Assembly: GCA_016617855.1 (NCBI GenBank)
Contig: JAECUM010017555.1
Coordinates: 1-64,000 of the forward strand
Direction of reading: 5' to 3'
DNA: 64,000 bases
Source of the DNA: Megalonaias nervosa
Lineage: Eukaryota; Mollusca; Bivalvia; Unionida; Unionidae
Shown here: piece by piece, positions 11,143-23,344 of the stretch
Numbering within the stretch: the stretch's first letter is position 1
How the letters are laid out: every line of letters begins with the position of its first letter
The notes under the pieces: generated by a model
Seen by the model: the letters and a program-made list of their open reading frames with translations, nothing else
Told to the model about the DNA's origin: nothing
Databases searched by the model: none
Program-made: the position numbers and the translations under genes

Positions 11143-14141
11143 TCCGTCGTGCACCAGGGCGGAGGAGGAAAGTATGCGACTGGTGCTCAGAGCAGCAAGA
11201 TCCGTGTCAGGAACAACATCGCCATTGGCACCTGGAATATGAGAACACAGAGCAGCAGGAAAGCTTGAGGAGCTTACATATGAAATGAACAGATACCGCT
11301 GAAACATCCTAGGACTCTGTGAGATACGATGGAAGAACATTGGAGAAGCAACTACTTTGGAAGGCCACAAACTGTACTTCAGTGGCAGAGAGGACAAACA
11401 TGAGCAGGGAGTTGGGCTCCGTGTCCACAAGAACAGCGTGAGTACTGTCATGGGATGTCAGCCAGTCTCCAGCCGGCTTATCACCATCTGCCTCAGGGCA
11501 ACTCCATTCAACATCACCATCATACAGGCATACGCCCCAACATCAGACTATGATGATGCAGATGTGGAAGACTAATATGACCACTACAAGAAGTTGTGGA
11601 TAAAACACCGAAGAAAGGCATTCTGGTTGTGCAAGGCGATTGGAATGCCAAGATAGGCGAGGACGCTTGCATGAACTGGAAAAGAACATGTGGGCGCTGC
11701 TGCAGTGCACAGACCAACGAGAGAGGCCTGAGGCTCCTGGAATTCGCTAGTTACAACGGCCTTATGCTGGCAAACACCTTTGGCCAACACAAAGTATCCA
11801 GAAGATGGACATGGCACAGTCCAAGCGGAGACCATCACAGTCAGATCGACTACATCATGGTGAAGAGGCGCGTACAGTCAAGTGTAAACATCGCCAAGAC
11901 TCGAAGCTTTCCCAGAGGGGACATTGGAAGTGACCATGATCTGGTGATGATGACCTTCAGGCTACATCTAAAGAAGGTCAAGAAAGAGAGCCACACAAGA
12001 ATAAAGTTTGATCTCGAGAAACTGAAGGATCCCGAAGTAGCAGAAGCCTTCCGGGCAATGATTGGTGGGAAATTTGCACCGCTCACCATCCTCGACGCTG
12101 ACGATACAGACATGGACACGTTGATCACCACCTTCAATACAGCAACGACCGAAACAGCCAGTGAGATCCTTGGTAGACATCGCCCAGTCAAGAAGCCCTG
12201 GGTCACAGCTGAGGTCCTGAATCTGTTTGATAAGAGGAGGGAGCTGAAGAAGAAAAAGAACGACACAGAAGGGGCAGAGCAGCACAAGGCAGTCAACCGG
12301 GAAGTCAAGAAAAGCATGAAAAAAGCTAAAGAGAACTGGATAGAAGAACAGTTCAAAGACATTGAAGGAAACTTGAAAAGGAACAACAGCAAGAAAGCGT
12401 ACCAACTTGTCCAAGATCTAACAAGCACAAAACAACGGCGAGTCACCTCCTTACAGGACAAAGCCGTACACTGCCTCACAGAAGAAAAAGACATTCTGAA
12501 AAGATGGACAGAATACTGCGCAGAACTTTACAACCACCGAGCCACAATAGATGCAGAGGTACTGAACGTCTCTCCAGCAACTAACAACGACAACCACCAT
12601 TTCCTACGTGAAGAAGTAGAAGCAGCAGTGAGATCGCTGAAAAAGAGGAAGTCAGCAGGAGTGGACAACATCCCAGCAGAACTGGTCCAAGCAGGGGGAG
12701 AAGCAGTGATTAGCGCCCTCACAAACATCTGCAAAAAGATCTGGCAAACAGGAGTATGGCCATCGCCATGGACCCAATCACTGGTGATCACCCTCTCCAA
12801 GAAAGGCAACTTGCAACAGTGTCAAAACCACCGTACAATCAGTCTTATAAGCCATCCAAGCAAAGTCATGTTGAGGATACTGCTGAACAGACTAAAGCCA
12901 CAGGCTGAAAAGATCATTGCCGAGGAGCAGGCAGGTTTCAGAGCAGGGCGCAGCACAACAGAGCAGATCTTCAACCACAGGATATTGTGTGAGAAGTAAC
13001 TCCAACACCAGCAAGATCTGTACCACGTCTTCGTGGATTTCAAGAAGGCATTTAACAGAGTATGGCATGCAGCCTTGTGGGCGACCATGAGACTGTACAA
13101 CATCAATACCAACCTCATTACAGTTATAGAGCACCTCTATGACAAGGCCATCAGTGCAGTATACTTCAACGGCAGCATAGGGGACTGGTTCAGAACGACA
13201 GTCGGAGTCAGACAAGGCTGTCTGCTCTCTCCCACATTATTCAACATCTTTCTGGAGAGAATCATGGCTGACGCACTTGAAAAGCATGAAGGGACATTCA
13301 GCGTCGGAGGCAGAACAGTCACCAATTTACGTTTTGCCGACGACATTGATGGACCAGCAGGAAATGAGCAAGAACTAGCAGCTTAATAGAGAGTCTCGAC
13401 AAAACCTCTGCAGCCTACGGCATGGAAATCAGTGCAGAGAAGACCAAAATGATGACCAAGAACACCAAGGGCATCAGCATCAGGGTCCAAGGTACGAAGC
13501 TAGAAATAGTCCAGAGCTTCAAGTATTTGGGGGCAATTGTAACAGATGAAGGATCGAAGCCTGAAGTGATCTCCAGGATTGCGCAGACAACATCAGCGCT
13601 GACAAAACTGAAGCCCATCTGGAGCGACAAGAACATCGCACTCAATTCAAAGGTCAGACTGATGTTCTCACTGGTTATCTCCATATTTCTCTACGCCTGT
13701 GAATCATGGACCATAACAGCTGACTTAGAGAAAAGGATAGAGGCCATAGAGATGAGATGCTTCCGAAAGATCCTCGGCGTCTCATACAAAGACCGTGTCA
13801 CCAATGAAGACATATGGCCAAGGATCAGACAAGCCATTGGGCCTCACGAAGACCTCCTGAGCACAGTGAAAAAACGTAAACTGCAGTGGTATGGGCATGT
13901 CTCACGATCATCAGGACTTGCCAAGACAATCCTGCAAGGCACTGTACAAGGAAGAAGAAAGAGAGGCAGGCAGAGAAAGAGGTGGGAAGACAACATTCGG
14001 GAGTGGACAGACTTGACACTGAGCGACTCACTGAGAAAGACGGAAAATCGAGAGGAATGGAGGAAGATGGTTGTCCGGTCTCATGCGGTGCCCCAACGGT
14101 CTACCAGACTACGGGACTGATGATGATGATGAACTGCTCCT
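11133..14141 (+). mobile_element. Near-full-length non-LTR retrotransposon (RTE-like LINE) with TSD
   Basis: The element (11143-14131, about 2.99 kb) is flanked by the 10-bp target-site duplication aactgctcct at 11133-11142 and 14132-14141. It carries an APE-type endonuclease followed by reverse transcriptase, no separate ORF1 is visible, and it ends just after the stop codon in a (GAT)n tail. That organisation fits the RTE superfamily; the exact clade is not certain without a tree. A 5'-truncated relative at 35441-35921 ends in the same tail. Several stops and frame breaks make it inactive. It sits inside one unit of array 2 in the intron of the LRIF1-like gene. Confidence 0.88.
11165..14120 (+). 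pseudogene. LINE endonuclease-reverse transcriptase, broken
   Basis: One polyprotein spread over at least four frame segments. The endonuclease begins near 11205 (IAIGTWNMRT), continues at 11357-11575 (ITIIQAYAP) and at 11596 (GDWNAKIG, then DYIMVKRR and SDHD, matching the catalytic Asn/Asp/His blocks of APE nucleases). The longest piece, 11596-12999, runs through a basic linker into RT (SAGVDNIPAELVQAGGEA, EEQAGFRAGRSTTEQIF). A TAA at 12997-12999 separates it from 13033-13386 (VDFKKAFNRVW, GVRQGCLLSPTLFNIFLE, RFADDI, with both catalytic Asp kept). After a further frameshift 13422-14120 has the thumb and C-terminal domain (FKYLGAIVTDEG, ACESWT, LQWYGHVSR). The breaks are: a stop and frameshift near 11260-11310, a stop at 11573, a frameshift before 11596, the TAA at 12997, and a frameshift near 13386. 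Confidence 0.9.
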
Positions 14142-15085
14142 AAATAGAAATTATGCCACTGGCACATCCAACATGTCCGCCAGAGCAGCCTTCTTGAAAA
14201 TCTCATTTTTGCTATTCCTCCTAAATGGAGGTTTTTAAAGAAAGATTTCTTATGATATTTTGTTGGTCCTAAATGAAAATGGTGCCGCATAGACATCCAA
14301 TATGACCACCACAGTGGCCATCTTAAAATTTGTTGGTCTTCAATGAAAATGGTGCCCATCTGACATCCAATATGACCACCACAATGGCTAGTTTGAAAAT
14401 CTTGTCATCGCTACTTCTCCAGATGTGATGGTGAGGTTGATATCATGCTTTCACCAAAAGACGTATGGTGTCTATTTGATCCTAAATAAGAATGGTGCCA
14501 ATCATGTGTCTAGTACAGACACCTCAGAAACCGTCTTCAAATTTTGTTATCCTTGCACCACCAAAATAGAAAGTCTTATCAGTATTGGGTGCTGACCAGA
14601 AAATTTATTAAAATGACTTGTTGGTCCTAAATAAAATAGTGCTGATCTGATGTCCAGTATGGCCACCATGGTGACCTTATTGAAAACTTTGTTATCGCTT
14701 CTCCTCTGAAATGGAAAATCATGTCGACATTAGGTTTTTGATCAGATGAATCCTTAACAGTATCTAGATGATCCTAAATGTGATTTACATCTTGAATCAT
14801 CTGTTGCTGTCTCTCTATCCCTACTAAATGTATCTCGATGTCAACATGGGGTTTTCACCAATAGGCGTTTTATAATACCTCAGGCATCCAGTATCGGCCC
14901 CCACAACAGTTTCTTGAAAATCTGATTGTGTCATGGACTTCTAAATAAAAAGCAGACCTTTTGAAAATCTTACTGTGTTTTGTTGTACTAAATTTAAACA
15001 GTGAGAATCTGACATTCAGTATAGCCACCATGGTGGCCATCTTGAAAGTCTTAATATCGCTATTCCTCGTGAATGGATTCCCATA
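14132..15085. repeat. Satellite-like array 2, right part
   Basis: Continuation of the ~140-bp units after the LINE, with cores near 14132, 14263, 14332, 14475, 14612, 14764 and 14981. Removing the LINE and one target-site copy restores a normal unit across the junction (tctaactgctcctaaatag). Confidence 0.8.
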
Positions 15086-16549
15086 TCGACATAGCTACAA
15101 AAGCAAACACAAGGTCCTCATATATCGTTACGTATCTCAATACACTTTCGTGTATCGCTATATATCGCAATACGAAGTTTCAGGCAATACACAACCTTAT
15201 AAATAGCATCTTGCACTTGCCCGCTTATCTTGTGACATCAAATTTTCAAACATACTTTCCGGTTTGGTTTATTAGAACAAATTCAGAATAATTTATTCGG
15301 TGACAGTTTTCGTATTTCATAGTTCTTTTCTTACATCATATGTGTTGTTTCATTAAATAATTGAATATTTTAACTAACATATGTGTATTATATATCTATT
15401 GACTACGGAGTTAATTTTTAATTTCTTTTTCACAGCTTTTCCTTGCCTGCAATTCTAACCACTAATTTCAAAATTTCAAACCATTCTTTTCGTCAGGCAT
15501 TCCCTTCCAGTAAACTTAGTATCCTTAGGCATAGGGTCTAGTTGTTGGCTGTTTGGCTTGTTCGGAGTTTCGGTTGAGATCGTATTGCTCCATCTATGTA
15601 AGACATGTAATGAAAGTACAGGAAAGCAATATCAAAAGGGCGCTTTTTTTATGAAAGTGTGTTTTTACGGGTGTTTTACATTTTTTGTTCTGTTGTAACC
15701 AAAGTTATGGCAGAAAGCTCTAACAAGGATTAAAGATAAGAGAAAATGGTTTGAAACTTTGAACATACATTCCATGCATCTACCGAAACGAATGAAAAAA
15801 ATCAACCATGCTTTTATCTTATTCACTAGATTGTAGGTAGGAAGTATTCGTAAATACATCGAGACTAGCCTGTGCATGTTTTCTTATGTGCAACTAAATT
15901 TTGTCTTCAGGACGTGCATTTGTGCGATCCCCCGCACAATTTCATTCCCCATTCATACCCCATCTAAAAATTAGCGAGCTCGCGATGTTCACGCACAGTC
16001 AGTTTTCCTCGAGCGTAGCGAAACTTGTACCATTATTAGTTATATATTAGTTCACCGAGGTGTACAGAATGTTATGACTGTCTTAAACCTTATACAACCT
16101 GAGCCAAAGATCAGCCGGCATAATCATGTACTAAGTGACATTTTGCAATTCAGCAACTAAACGTTCTCTTTGATTATCTAGTTATTAAAACTGTTTTATC
16201 AACTGTGCCTGGCTAGGTTGTGCAATGGCAGAAGTAGTTTTTGATATTCTTTGGTAAAGTCTAAAATGCATGCAATTTATTGTCATTTTCAGAACAAGCG
16301 ATTTCTGCCTACGTGTCGATAATAAAGATAAAGAACTGTAACTTTTTATCTTCATTCATTAAAATGTATTTATAATGTACATGTTATTTTTTAAACATAC
16401 TATCATGGGTATGAAAATGTCAGTCTGAAGAAATCGTTGTTACAATGCATATTTGCGAACTATTATACTGGTACAGAAACTAATATCAGCATGTGCTAAA
16501 GTCTTATGTTAAAGAATAGTATTAATGTTATTGATATTTTTTATTGCAG
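15086..16549 (+). other. Intron of LRIF1-like gene, distal part
   Basis: No repeat family or exon recognised. It ends in a good acceptor (ttttttattgcag, AG at 16548-16549). Confidence 0.55.
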
Positions 16550-19500
16550 ACCTAGGCCAGGAAGACTGTTAATTAACCAAGACGGCACCCCTTTCCTTAC
16601 TGGCGATGGAGTCCCCACTTCGCAAAAATGCATTATGATGCCTGATGAAAATGGACAAATAAAGATGTATATAGTTCCTACCGAGACACCCCCTTGTGAG
16701 GAAAACAAAGTTTTTATTGTGGCACCTCTTGGACAGAGTTCCTGGAAGGTCAAAACTGCTGTTGGTAATGAACGCGCTCTCACATCGAAGAGTAATCAAG
16801 ACGACGCTAATAATGCCAAAACAGTCACATCGGTAGAGGGAACTTTTTCAAAGGTGACGCATGTACATGCGGGTAGTAGCGGATCAACCAAAGTTTCTTA
16901 TCCATCAAAATCAGGCTTAACTTCATCTAACTCAGCAACGCATCAAGATTCTGCATTAAGATCTCTGTTAAATGAAAAACCTTCAAATGTCTCGACAGTA
17001 AAAATAACTGAAACTAATAATCCAAAACTTGTAACCTCCAAACCATCAACAGCGAGTATAAAGCCTAAGGTAGTCACGCCATTTGCAACAACAAAGATAG
17101 TAATGCCTGATGGCAGAACTTTTACTACGTTGTTGCCATCACCAGGATCGGCATCATCACTAAAAGCTGGAGACATTCTTACAGTACAGCATGGCTCTAA
17201 TGGCAATATACTCGTTCGGCAGGCTCCAGCATCAATTCCTGTGGCAACGACTGTGACAACCTCGTCGGCTTTGACCATGGGATCAAGTTTATTAAGTGGT
17301 ATCTCAGTTGCCTCTAAAATATCTGCTGTAGTAAATGGACAATCAGAGCATACTAACGAATCCCGTGAGTTGATCAGAAGTCACACCACAAGTTCAGATG
17401 CAAACCCTGTCAGCAGTTCAAGTGTAATACCAGTGGTGAAAAATGTGCAGGTTAGTTCTTCACCTGGCACTTCTGCTGTTAGCAGTAAATTGAGTGTTCC
17501 AGATATATCGCCGCCTGAAAAACCGTATCCGATGCTCTTGTTCAGCCACGAAGCTGCCACAAGAATTGGTATGAAGAAGACTACAGATCTTTTGAACAGC
17601 TATGCTACGAAGAATACAACTAATACAACTAACACATTGTCTAATCAGGGGCATATTATGACAAGCGGTAATACACCCAATACAGCAATAATTTCTCAAA
17701 ACCCAAATTTCAGTCAGATAGGTTTAACAAGTATCTTTTCTTCAGTTGCACAAAATTCGAAGACAACTAATGTCAACAGATCTTCAGTGAAGCCTTCCCA
17801 AATTCTTAATTGCAGTACAACTCAAAGTCCAGAAGTGAAGGTAAACACGTTTCCTGTGCTTTTTGTCAGCAATGGAACTTCTGCACCAACAATTTTGGTA
17901 CCAGCAAATTTTGTGCCACCAACTCCAGTCACTCAAAATCCGATGACATCTCCAGTTACCAAAAGCTTAATTCCATCCTCTGTTAGTATGTCCCAGGTAT
18001 CAAAGGGAGCGAGTCAGATTCCGTCTTCTTTGATGATGCCACCCTCTACAATCAAAGGTTTGGTATCCATGCCGTCGTCTGTCGTATCTCAAGTGTCTAA
18101 AGTAACAATACTAAATCCTTCTGTGACATCATCAGCTACAGCCAAAGGTTTGATTCCCATACCACCATCTGGCACTGCATCTCAAGTGTCAAAAGTAGCA
18201 AATCAGATTCCGTATGTGACCGTATCAACCAAAGGTTCAACCCCCATCCCAGCAACATCTGGAGTGTCGCAAGTGTCTAGAATTGTGCAGAACACAAATG
18301 TGCTGATACCCCCGAGTATTCTCTCACAAAATTCTCAAAATCTTTCCATGTCAGCCTATGCGTATGCAAAGATAAGTGCTCCACAATTGACCACAGCAAC
18401 AACACCAGCGAAAGTGCAAACAATTAGCTGGCCCCGTTCAACACATCCGGAAAGTATCTTAAAGACAGTAGCAGTGACTTTACCCATTTTTACGCATTCT
18501 GCAGCTTCCCCGCAAGTTACCCCAAGTGTGCCCTTGAACACATTAACCTCAATAACACGTAATGTCAGTCATACTGCATCAGTTGAAAACAAAACGTCAG
18601 AATCGATAAAAGATGAGATTCGGATAGACTCAGTATTTTCTCTCTCCCATATACCCGAGGAAACAACAGCTATGACAAACAAAGACATCAAATCAAGAAA
18701 ATGTGATGAAAAGAATGAGAAAGAAGAGGATTCTTCACAGACGAAAGTTTCATCGTTAGATGGTTCTAATTCACAAGCTGTGTCGAAAAAAGACGTTCGT
18801 AATGTTCTTAGACTTGCAATTTCTAGGAAACACGCACAAGGGATGGAGGAGCTAAATTCAGGCAAAAGTGAAAAATCTCCAGAAGATAAATTGAAAATAT
18901 CAGGGAAGAAATTTAGATCGATTTCTAAAAGAGATGTTGATGCATTAAAACATGATTCCAAGACTAATGTTGAAAGTCTTAAAGAATTGTGCAAACCCTG
19001 CTACGTTGTTCTTCGAAAATTTCATTTCAGGCAAACGACTGTGAGTGCCAAATATGCAGCTATCTACAGAACGGATCGCTGCAGAAAAAACTGTAGGGAA
19101 AAGGCTTTGAGAAAGATAATAAAGAGAAAACGAATAGTAATGGAAGCATTGCACAAAGCGGTCACTAGCGTGGAGAAAGAAAGGAAATTCGTTTCTGATG
19201 TAAAAATTCAGGCCGATAACGATTCTCGTAATTCAGGAGATGAGGTAGAAAGCCAGAACAAGGATGCAGGGTCGGTCTTTTCCTCGAGAAGTATGCCTGT
19301 GACTAATGTTGATCAAGTCACATTACCTAACAATCAGACAGATGCCAAGAACTCAAGTCAGAACTCCAGATCGCTTCTGTTTTCTGCATCGACGATGATC
19401 TCAGACTTGGTAGAGAAAGTACGGAAAACAGATATGCGTAATACGGTTTCCATCAGCAAGCCATACACAAAGTCACCTGTTCCTCGCTCTGTTCAAACAC

Positions 19501-20864
19501 CAGTTGTCGTAACCGTTGGGTCATCTTTCCCAAATCGTCTCTCATCAGCTGTTTCTTCGTCAGGACCGTTAACTGGCATACCAGTGATAGTAAGGTTGCC
19601 TACCACCACGGCAAGTTCCACAAGTCAAGTCAGTTTGTCTCAATCAGGTTTGTCTTCGCCATCACCTGCGGATGCACAGTTGTCAGTTGCAAATTCTACC
19701 AGCACCTTTTTGTCCATAAGACCGACGTTACGTATGAATCAGGTAACTAGTGGCACTAAGGTACTTACACTTAATAATCAGCCCACTGAGCCTTCTCAAA
19801 CAACTGGGTCTACGACCATATTGACCTCTCAGCCTGTAATCGCCAAACCATCCACGACTGTTACAGATTTACAGTCCACCATTTCACAGGTTTTTACACC
19901 ACAGGCATCATCAAATCCAATCACAGCAATGATATCTCCTTCCCCAGGACAATCTTTAATGACAAGATTACCACTGTCTGGTGTCATGCCATCAACTGTT
20001 GCGTCCAAACCGACTTCTGGAATTCAGCAGCGTTATTACCTCATAAAAGTAGATAATAAGAACATCCTGATTCCAGCCAATATGTCTCAACAGCAACCAA
20101 GAGCTTACATTATCCCACAAAAGGATTCTGCGGTAATGCCAATGGGTCTGCAAGGAAAAGATTCGTCAGTATCCACAACAAAAGGAAATATTACTTTGGT
20201 CTCGGTTTTACCGACGGGAAACAAGGCAAACAAAAATGTCGGGTCAGTTAGTTTAGGTGGTACATCTGCTTCTGGACCTACGCAAGGAAAAATTATAAAT
20301 CCTCCAAACACACCAGCACTAAGCTCGTCCTGTCCAACAGTTAGAGTAAAATCTGAGCCTAGAACAGAAGGATACGGTGATGAAGAAAACACGATAGCGA
20401 AAAATGAAAGTTGGATAAAAAAGGAACCCGTAACAAGTGGTTATGGAGATGAGGGGATCTCGGATTTGTCTTCTATTGCTCAAATCCAGCATCAAAAAGA
20501 ACAAGTCAGACAACGCTCTGTATCAGGTATGGGCGATTCGTCTGGAACAAAGCGTAAAGGCTTAGAAGACGAAGATGATCGTGCTAACCGAGTTAAGTCC
20601 ATGCGCTTTCAGTCTAGTGCTGGTGAAGCTGATTTTTACAGTGAAGTAAGGGGGTCAGAAGAAGAAAAGGTGGATGGTTCATCGGATACAGATACAACTA
20701 GTGAAATATCGGAACACGATGGCAGCAAATCTTTGCTGACTGAATCTGGTTTAAGTAGTCATGAGGACAAAATTCGGCGACTTAAGCAACTAATGCAGGA
20801 AAAAATGAAAGCATTGGAGGAATTCAAACGACAGAGACACACAGCTGCAGACAATAAGAACTGA
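16550..20864 (+). CDS. LRIF1-like nuclear protein, giant terminal exon
   Basis: The exon encodes residues 33-1470 of the predicted protein. It starts at RPRPGRLLINQDG, is very rich in Ser, Thr, Val and Pro, and contains a degenerate ~30-residue repeat around SQVSKV (about residues 514-613). A Cys/Lys/Arg-rich patch follows (about 845-900, with CRKNCREKALRKIIKRKR, probably a nuclear-localisation region). A YYLIKVDNKNILIPANM block precedes two motifs VKSEP and IKKEP (about 1298 and 1322; SUMO consensus, each followed by GYGDE). The last 34 residues form a coiled coil (HEDKIRRLKQLMQEKMKALE). That helix closely resembles the C-terminal coiled coil of vertebrate LRIF1 (HBiX1), which binds SMCHD1 in HP1-linked silencing. 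LRIF1 also has most of its coding sequence in one large exon (from memory). PSVPL at 18522-18536 fits the HP1-box pattern PxVxL, weak evidence alone. The orthology rests on the tail and layout; a lineage-specific coiled-coil nuclear protein is the alternative. Confidence 0.72.
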
Positions 20865-21400
20865 TGTGTTGTTCATCTAAATAGTGCTTGGATTTGCCAT
20901 AGTCGGTTCAATATTAAGTATTCTCTTGTTGTTGGTATCTCCACAGCGTACCAACCAAACGCTCATTTTGAACACACGTGAATTTCCGTTTTTAAAGAGT
21001 TTCAGGTCTCAGTAGATGACGTTCATCTTAGATATCTGTTTGACTTTTGAAAATAATCTGACACATTGTAGAAAGCACAGTGTATGTATCATGCTTGGTT
21101 TAATACTAATCTGTAATGGAACCATATATTGAGCTATCATCTGGCTTCTGTTGCAGGTAACGTTGCTCCAAATTCATTGGTTTTGTACAAAATATTTGCC
21201 ACTTTAACCCTCACCATAGGAAACATTTTCTGTTTCTTTTCAATTTTTTAATAAATGTATTTCAGATTTTTATAGTACACCTACTACCTTTAGAAAAAAT
21301 ATCATTTACGTCAATTTCTGTTGTAGAGTAAATAAAAACGAGATTAGTATTGGTGCATTTTAAGATATTTAAATCCACTAATTCGTTAATCGTCTTAGAT
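20865..21400 (+). other. 3' untranslated region of LRIF1-like gene with poly(A) signals
   Basis: The stop codon is followed by AT-rich non-coding sequence. AATAAA hexamers at 21250-21255 and 21331-21336 are candidate polyadenylation signals. Transcripts may extend further, since the next 1.5 kb is also non-coding, T-rich and free of recognisable repeats. Confidence 0.5.
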
Positions 21401-23111
21401 TCCAAAGAAAAATTGTATATAACAAAAATCGTATTTTAATATATTGCGAATTAAAAATATGTTTGAATGTATAAATATATCTAAAAGTAAAATCGGCGTT
21501 GAATAAGTTACGTGACATAGCCAAAATGACAAATAAGTTAGAAAAGACCAGAACAATTCTAATATTTTTTAAATGTCCTGTTTATTTTTTCTTCAGGAAA
21601 AATGTATTGTTAAGTTTCGGGGAGAAAATATTATTGCGTATTTAAATCGGGCTGTAATATTAGCTTCAGTTGCCATATTTTTGTTTTAAAGAAAATGAAT
21701 CAATGAAAACAAAATGTGTGATCTAATGTAAGTGATTTCAGTTTTACTTAGTTAAGTTCCCAATTTCTTCTTTTCCCTGTATATTTTACGAAAAAGTGTC
21801 CTTGGAATCCGTTTTACATCTTGCTGTGCAAGTAAAGACTTGAGTAGCATACTGAAACTTTCGTTGTTTTTGAAATAATCTTTTTAAATTTAAAAAAAAA
21901 CCCGAATGTTTTCAGAGGTATCTTGCAAGTGATTCTGTCTTTGTTTAAGTATGCAGTTTGTCATAGGATGAAAATTCACTCTGGGATTTTCTTTTGCCTC
22001 GTTTATGATTCCGTTGGTTTTAATTGTCATTTGTCGAAGCTTGTACATTAATGTACAAATATTTGGATTGTTTACCCCGGTCCAGTTGCGTCTGTTTCTA
22101 TAAATACTTATTGTATATTACAATTTATTTTCGTTTATAGACATTTTATGTAGATGCCCTTATTTTTATGATTGTCAAGTGATTATGTAGTGTAGTATTT
22201 GAATTTTCTTTCTCTGCAAAACATAATTACTTAGTAAACCTTGTACAGACACAGCTATTCTACTTTTTATTATATTTTGGGGAGAAATTGTCTCGAAATA
22301 AGAAAATAGAACGAGCGGTAAAGGAGAGGAGCGATATCTTTGTAAGTGCATAGCTTGTCTTTATTGTCAGTTGCTTTAGATCAGATGTGAAGTGTAATAG
22401 AACAGTTTGTGTTCAGGATTTCATCTTTCATTCATATTTGCAATGGTGCTTTTTATAGAACCATATTAATTTTAAGTAAGCAACGTTAAGTATATACGAT
22501 CCTTTAACACTTGTCCAGTGATCATTTATTTTCAAGGACGTACCTTTAACGTATCCATATAAGCAAAGCAAAATTTTAATAATAGTACTCTTTATGTAAT
22601 ACATAGGGTTTCAAATTTTGTGTTGCATTAGGGAAGCATAGATCACACAGACAATTGAGTCAGATTTTATTCTTCTGTGTTAATAATCAGAAGCTGTTCT
22701 GTTGATATCATTTTTATTCGAACTGCATTCAGTTATTGCCAATTCACCGACGAACCCTTAAGATTTAGTCTTCTTTCAGACGTGTTGATTTATGTCGTTA
22801 AAACTGAATGTGTGATTACAAATGTTGTGGGTTCTTATTAAAAAACAAAAATTAAAAACATTATGTCGTATCTTAGCACAAAAGCTGTGCAAATCCTTGA
22901 TGGGATTGGAAAATATTGAAATGTTATGAAAAACAATAATTATTGCTCAGAGGGCTGCTCATAAATTTATTAAGTAACCAGAATCGATGAAATAATGAGA
23001 GAATTATTTTGGCACTTTGAAGCATACAGCTGCATTAGCTGACAGTATAATAGCCAATTTTAAAACCTTCATTGTCGATAAAAATTGCGGTAAAATTTGA
23101 ACAGGTAACTC

Positions 23112-23114
<3 letters not shown>
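21401..23114. other. Intergenic or extended 3'UTR, nothing recognised
   Basis: AT-rich DNA without open frames of note, known repeats or RNA-like structures that I can support. Confidence 0.5.

Positions 23115-23180
<66 letters not shown>
23115..23180. repeat. (TA)n microsatellite
   Basis: About 33 TA dinucleotides. Reverse-strand open frames rich in Tyr/Ile are produced by this repeat. Confidence 0.97.
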
Positions 23181-23183
<3 letters not shown>

Positions 23184-23344
23184 AGACAATTTTCTGAAAA
23201 TAGCCTGATGTACCTCATTATTGGAAGCACGTGATAGGTGACAGTGTGCAATACACGAGAAAGTACCCAACAGAGGTCATGGCCGGCTTTCTGCTGAATA
23301 CTTTGAGATATGTTCAATAGGTCACACAGGAACTATACTTAAAG

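Noticed and set aside
1914..15085. YY1-like gccatcttg words in the ~140-bp units as regulatory sites
   Set aside because: Only a minority of units keep the core, and the word sits in a repeat without other signs of selection.
16506..16549. ATG upstream of the acceptor as start of the giant ORF
   Set aside because: It lies in the intron's pyrimidine tract, and an exact phase match to the exon at 7643-7740 explains the frame better.
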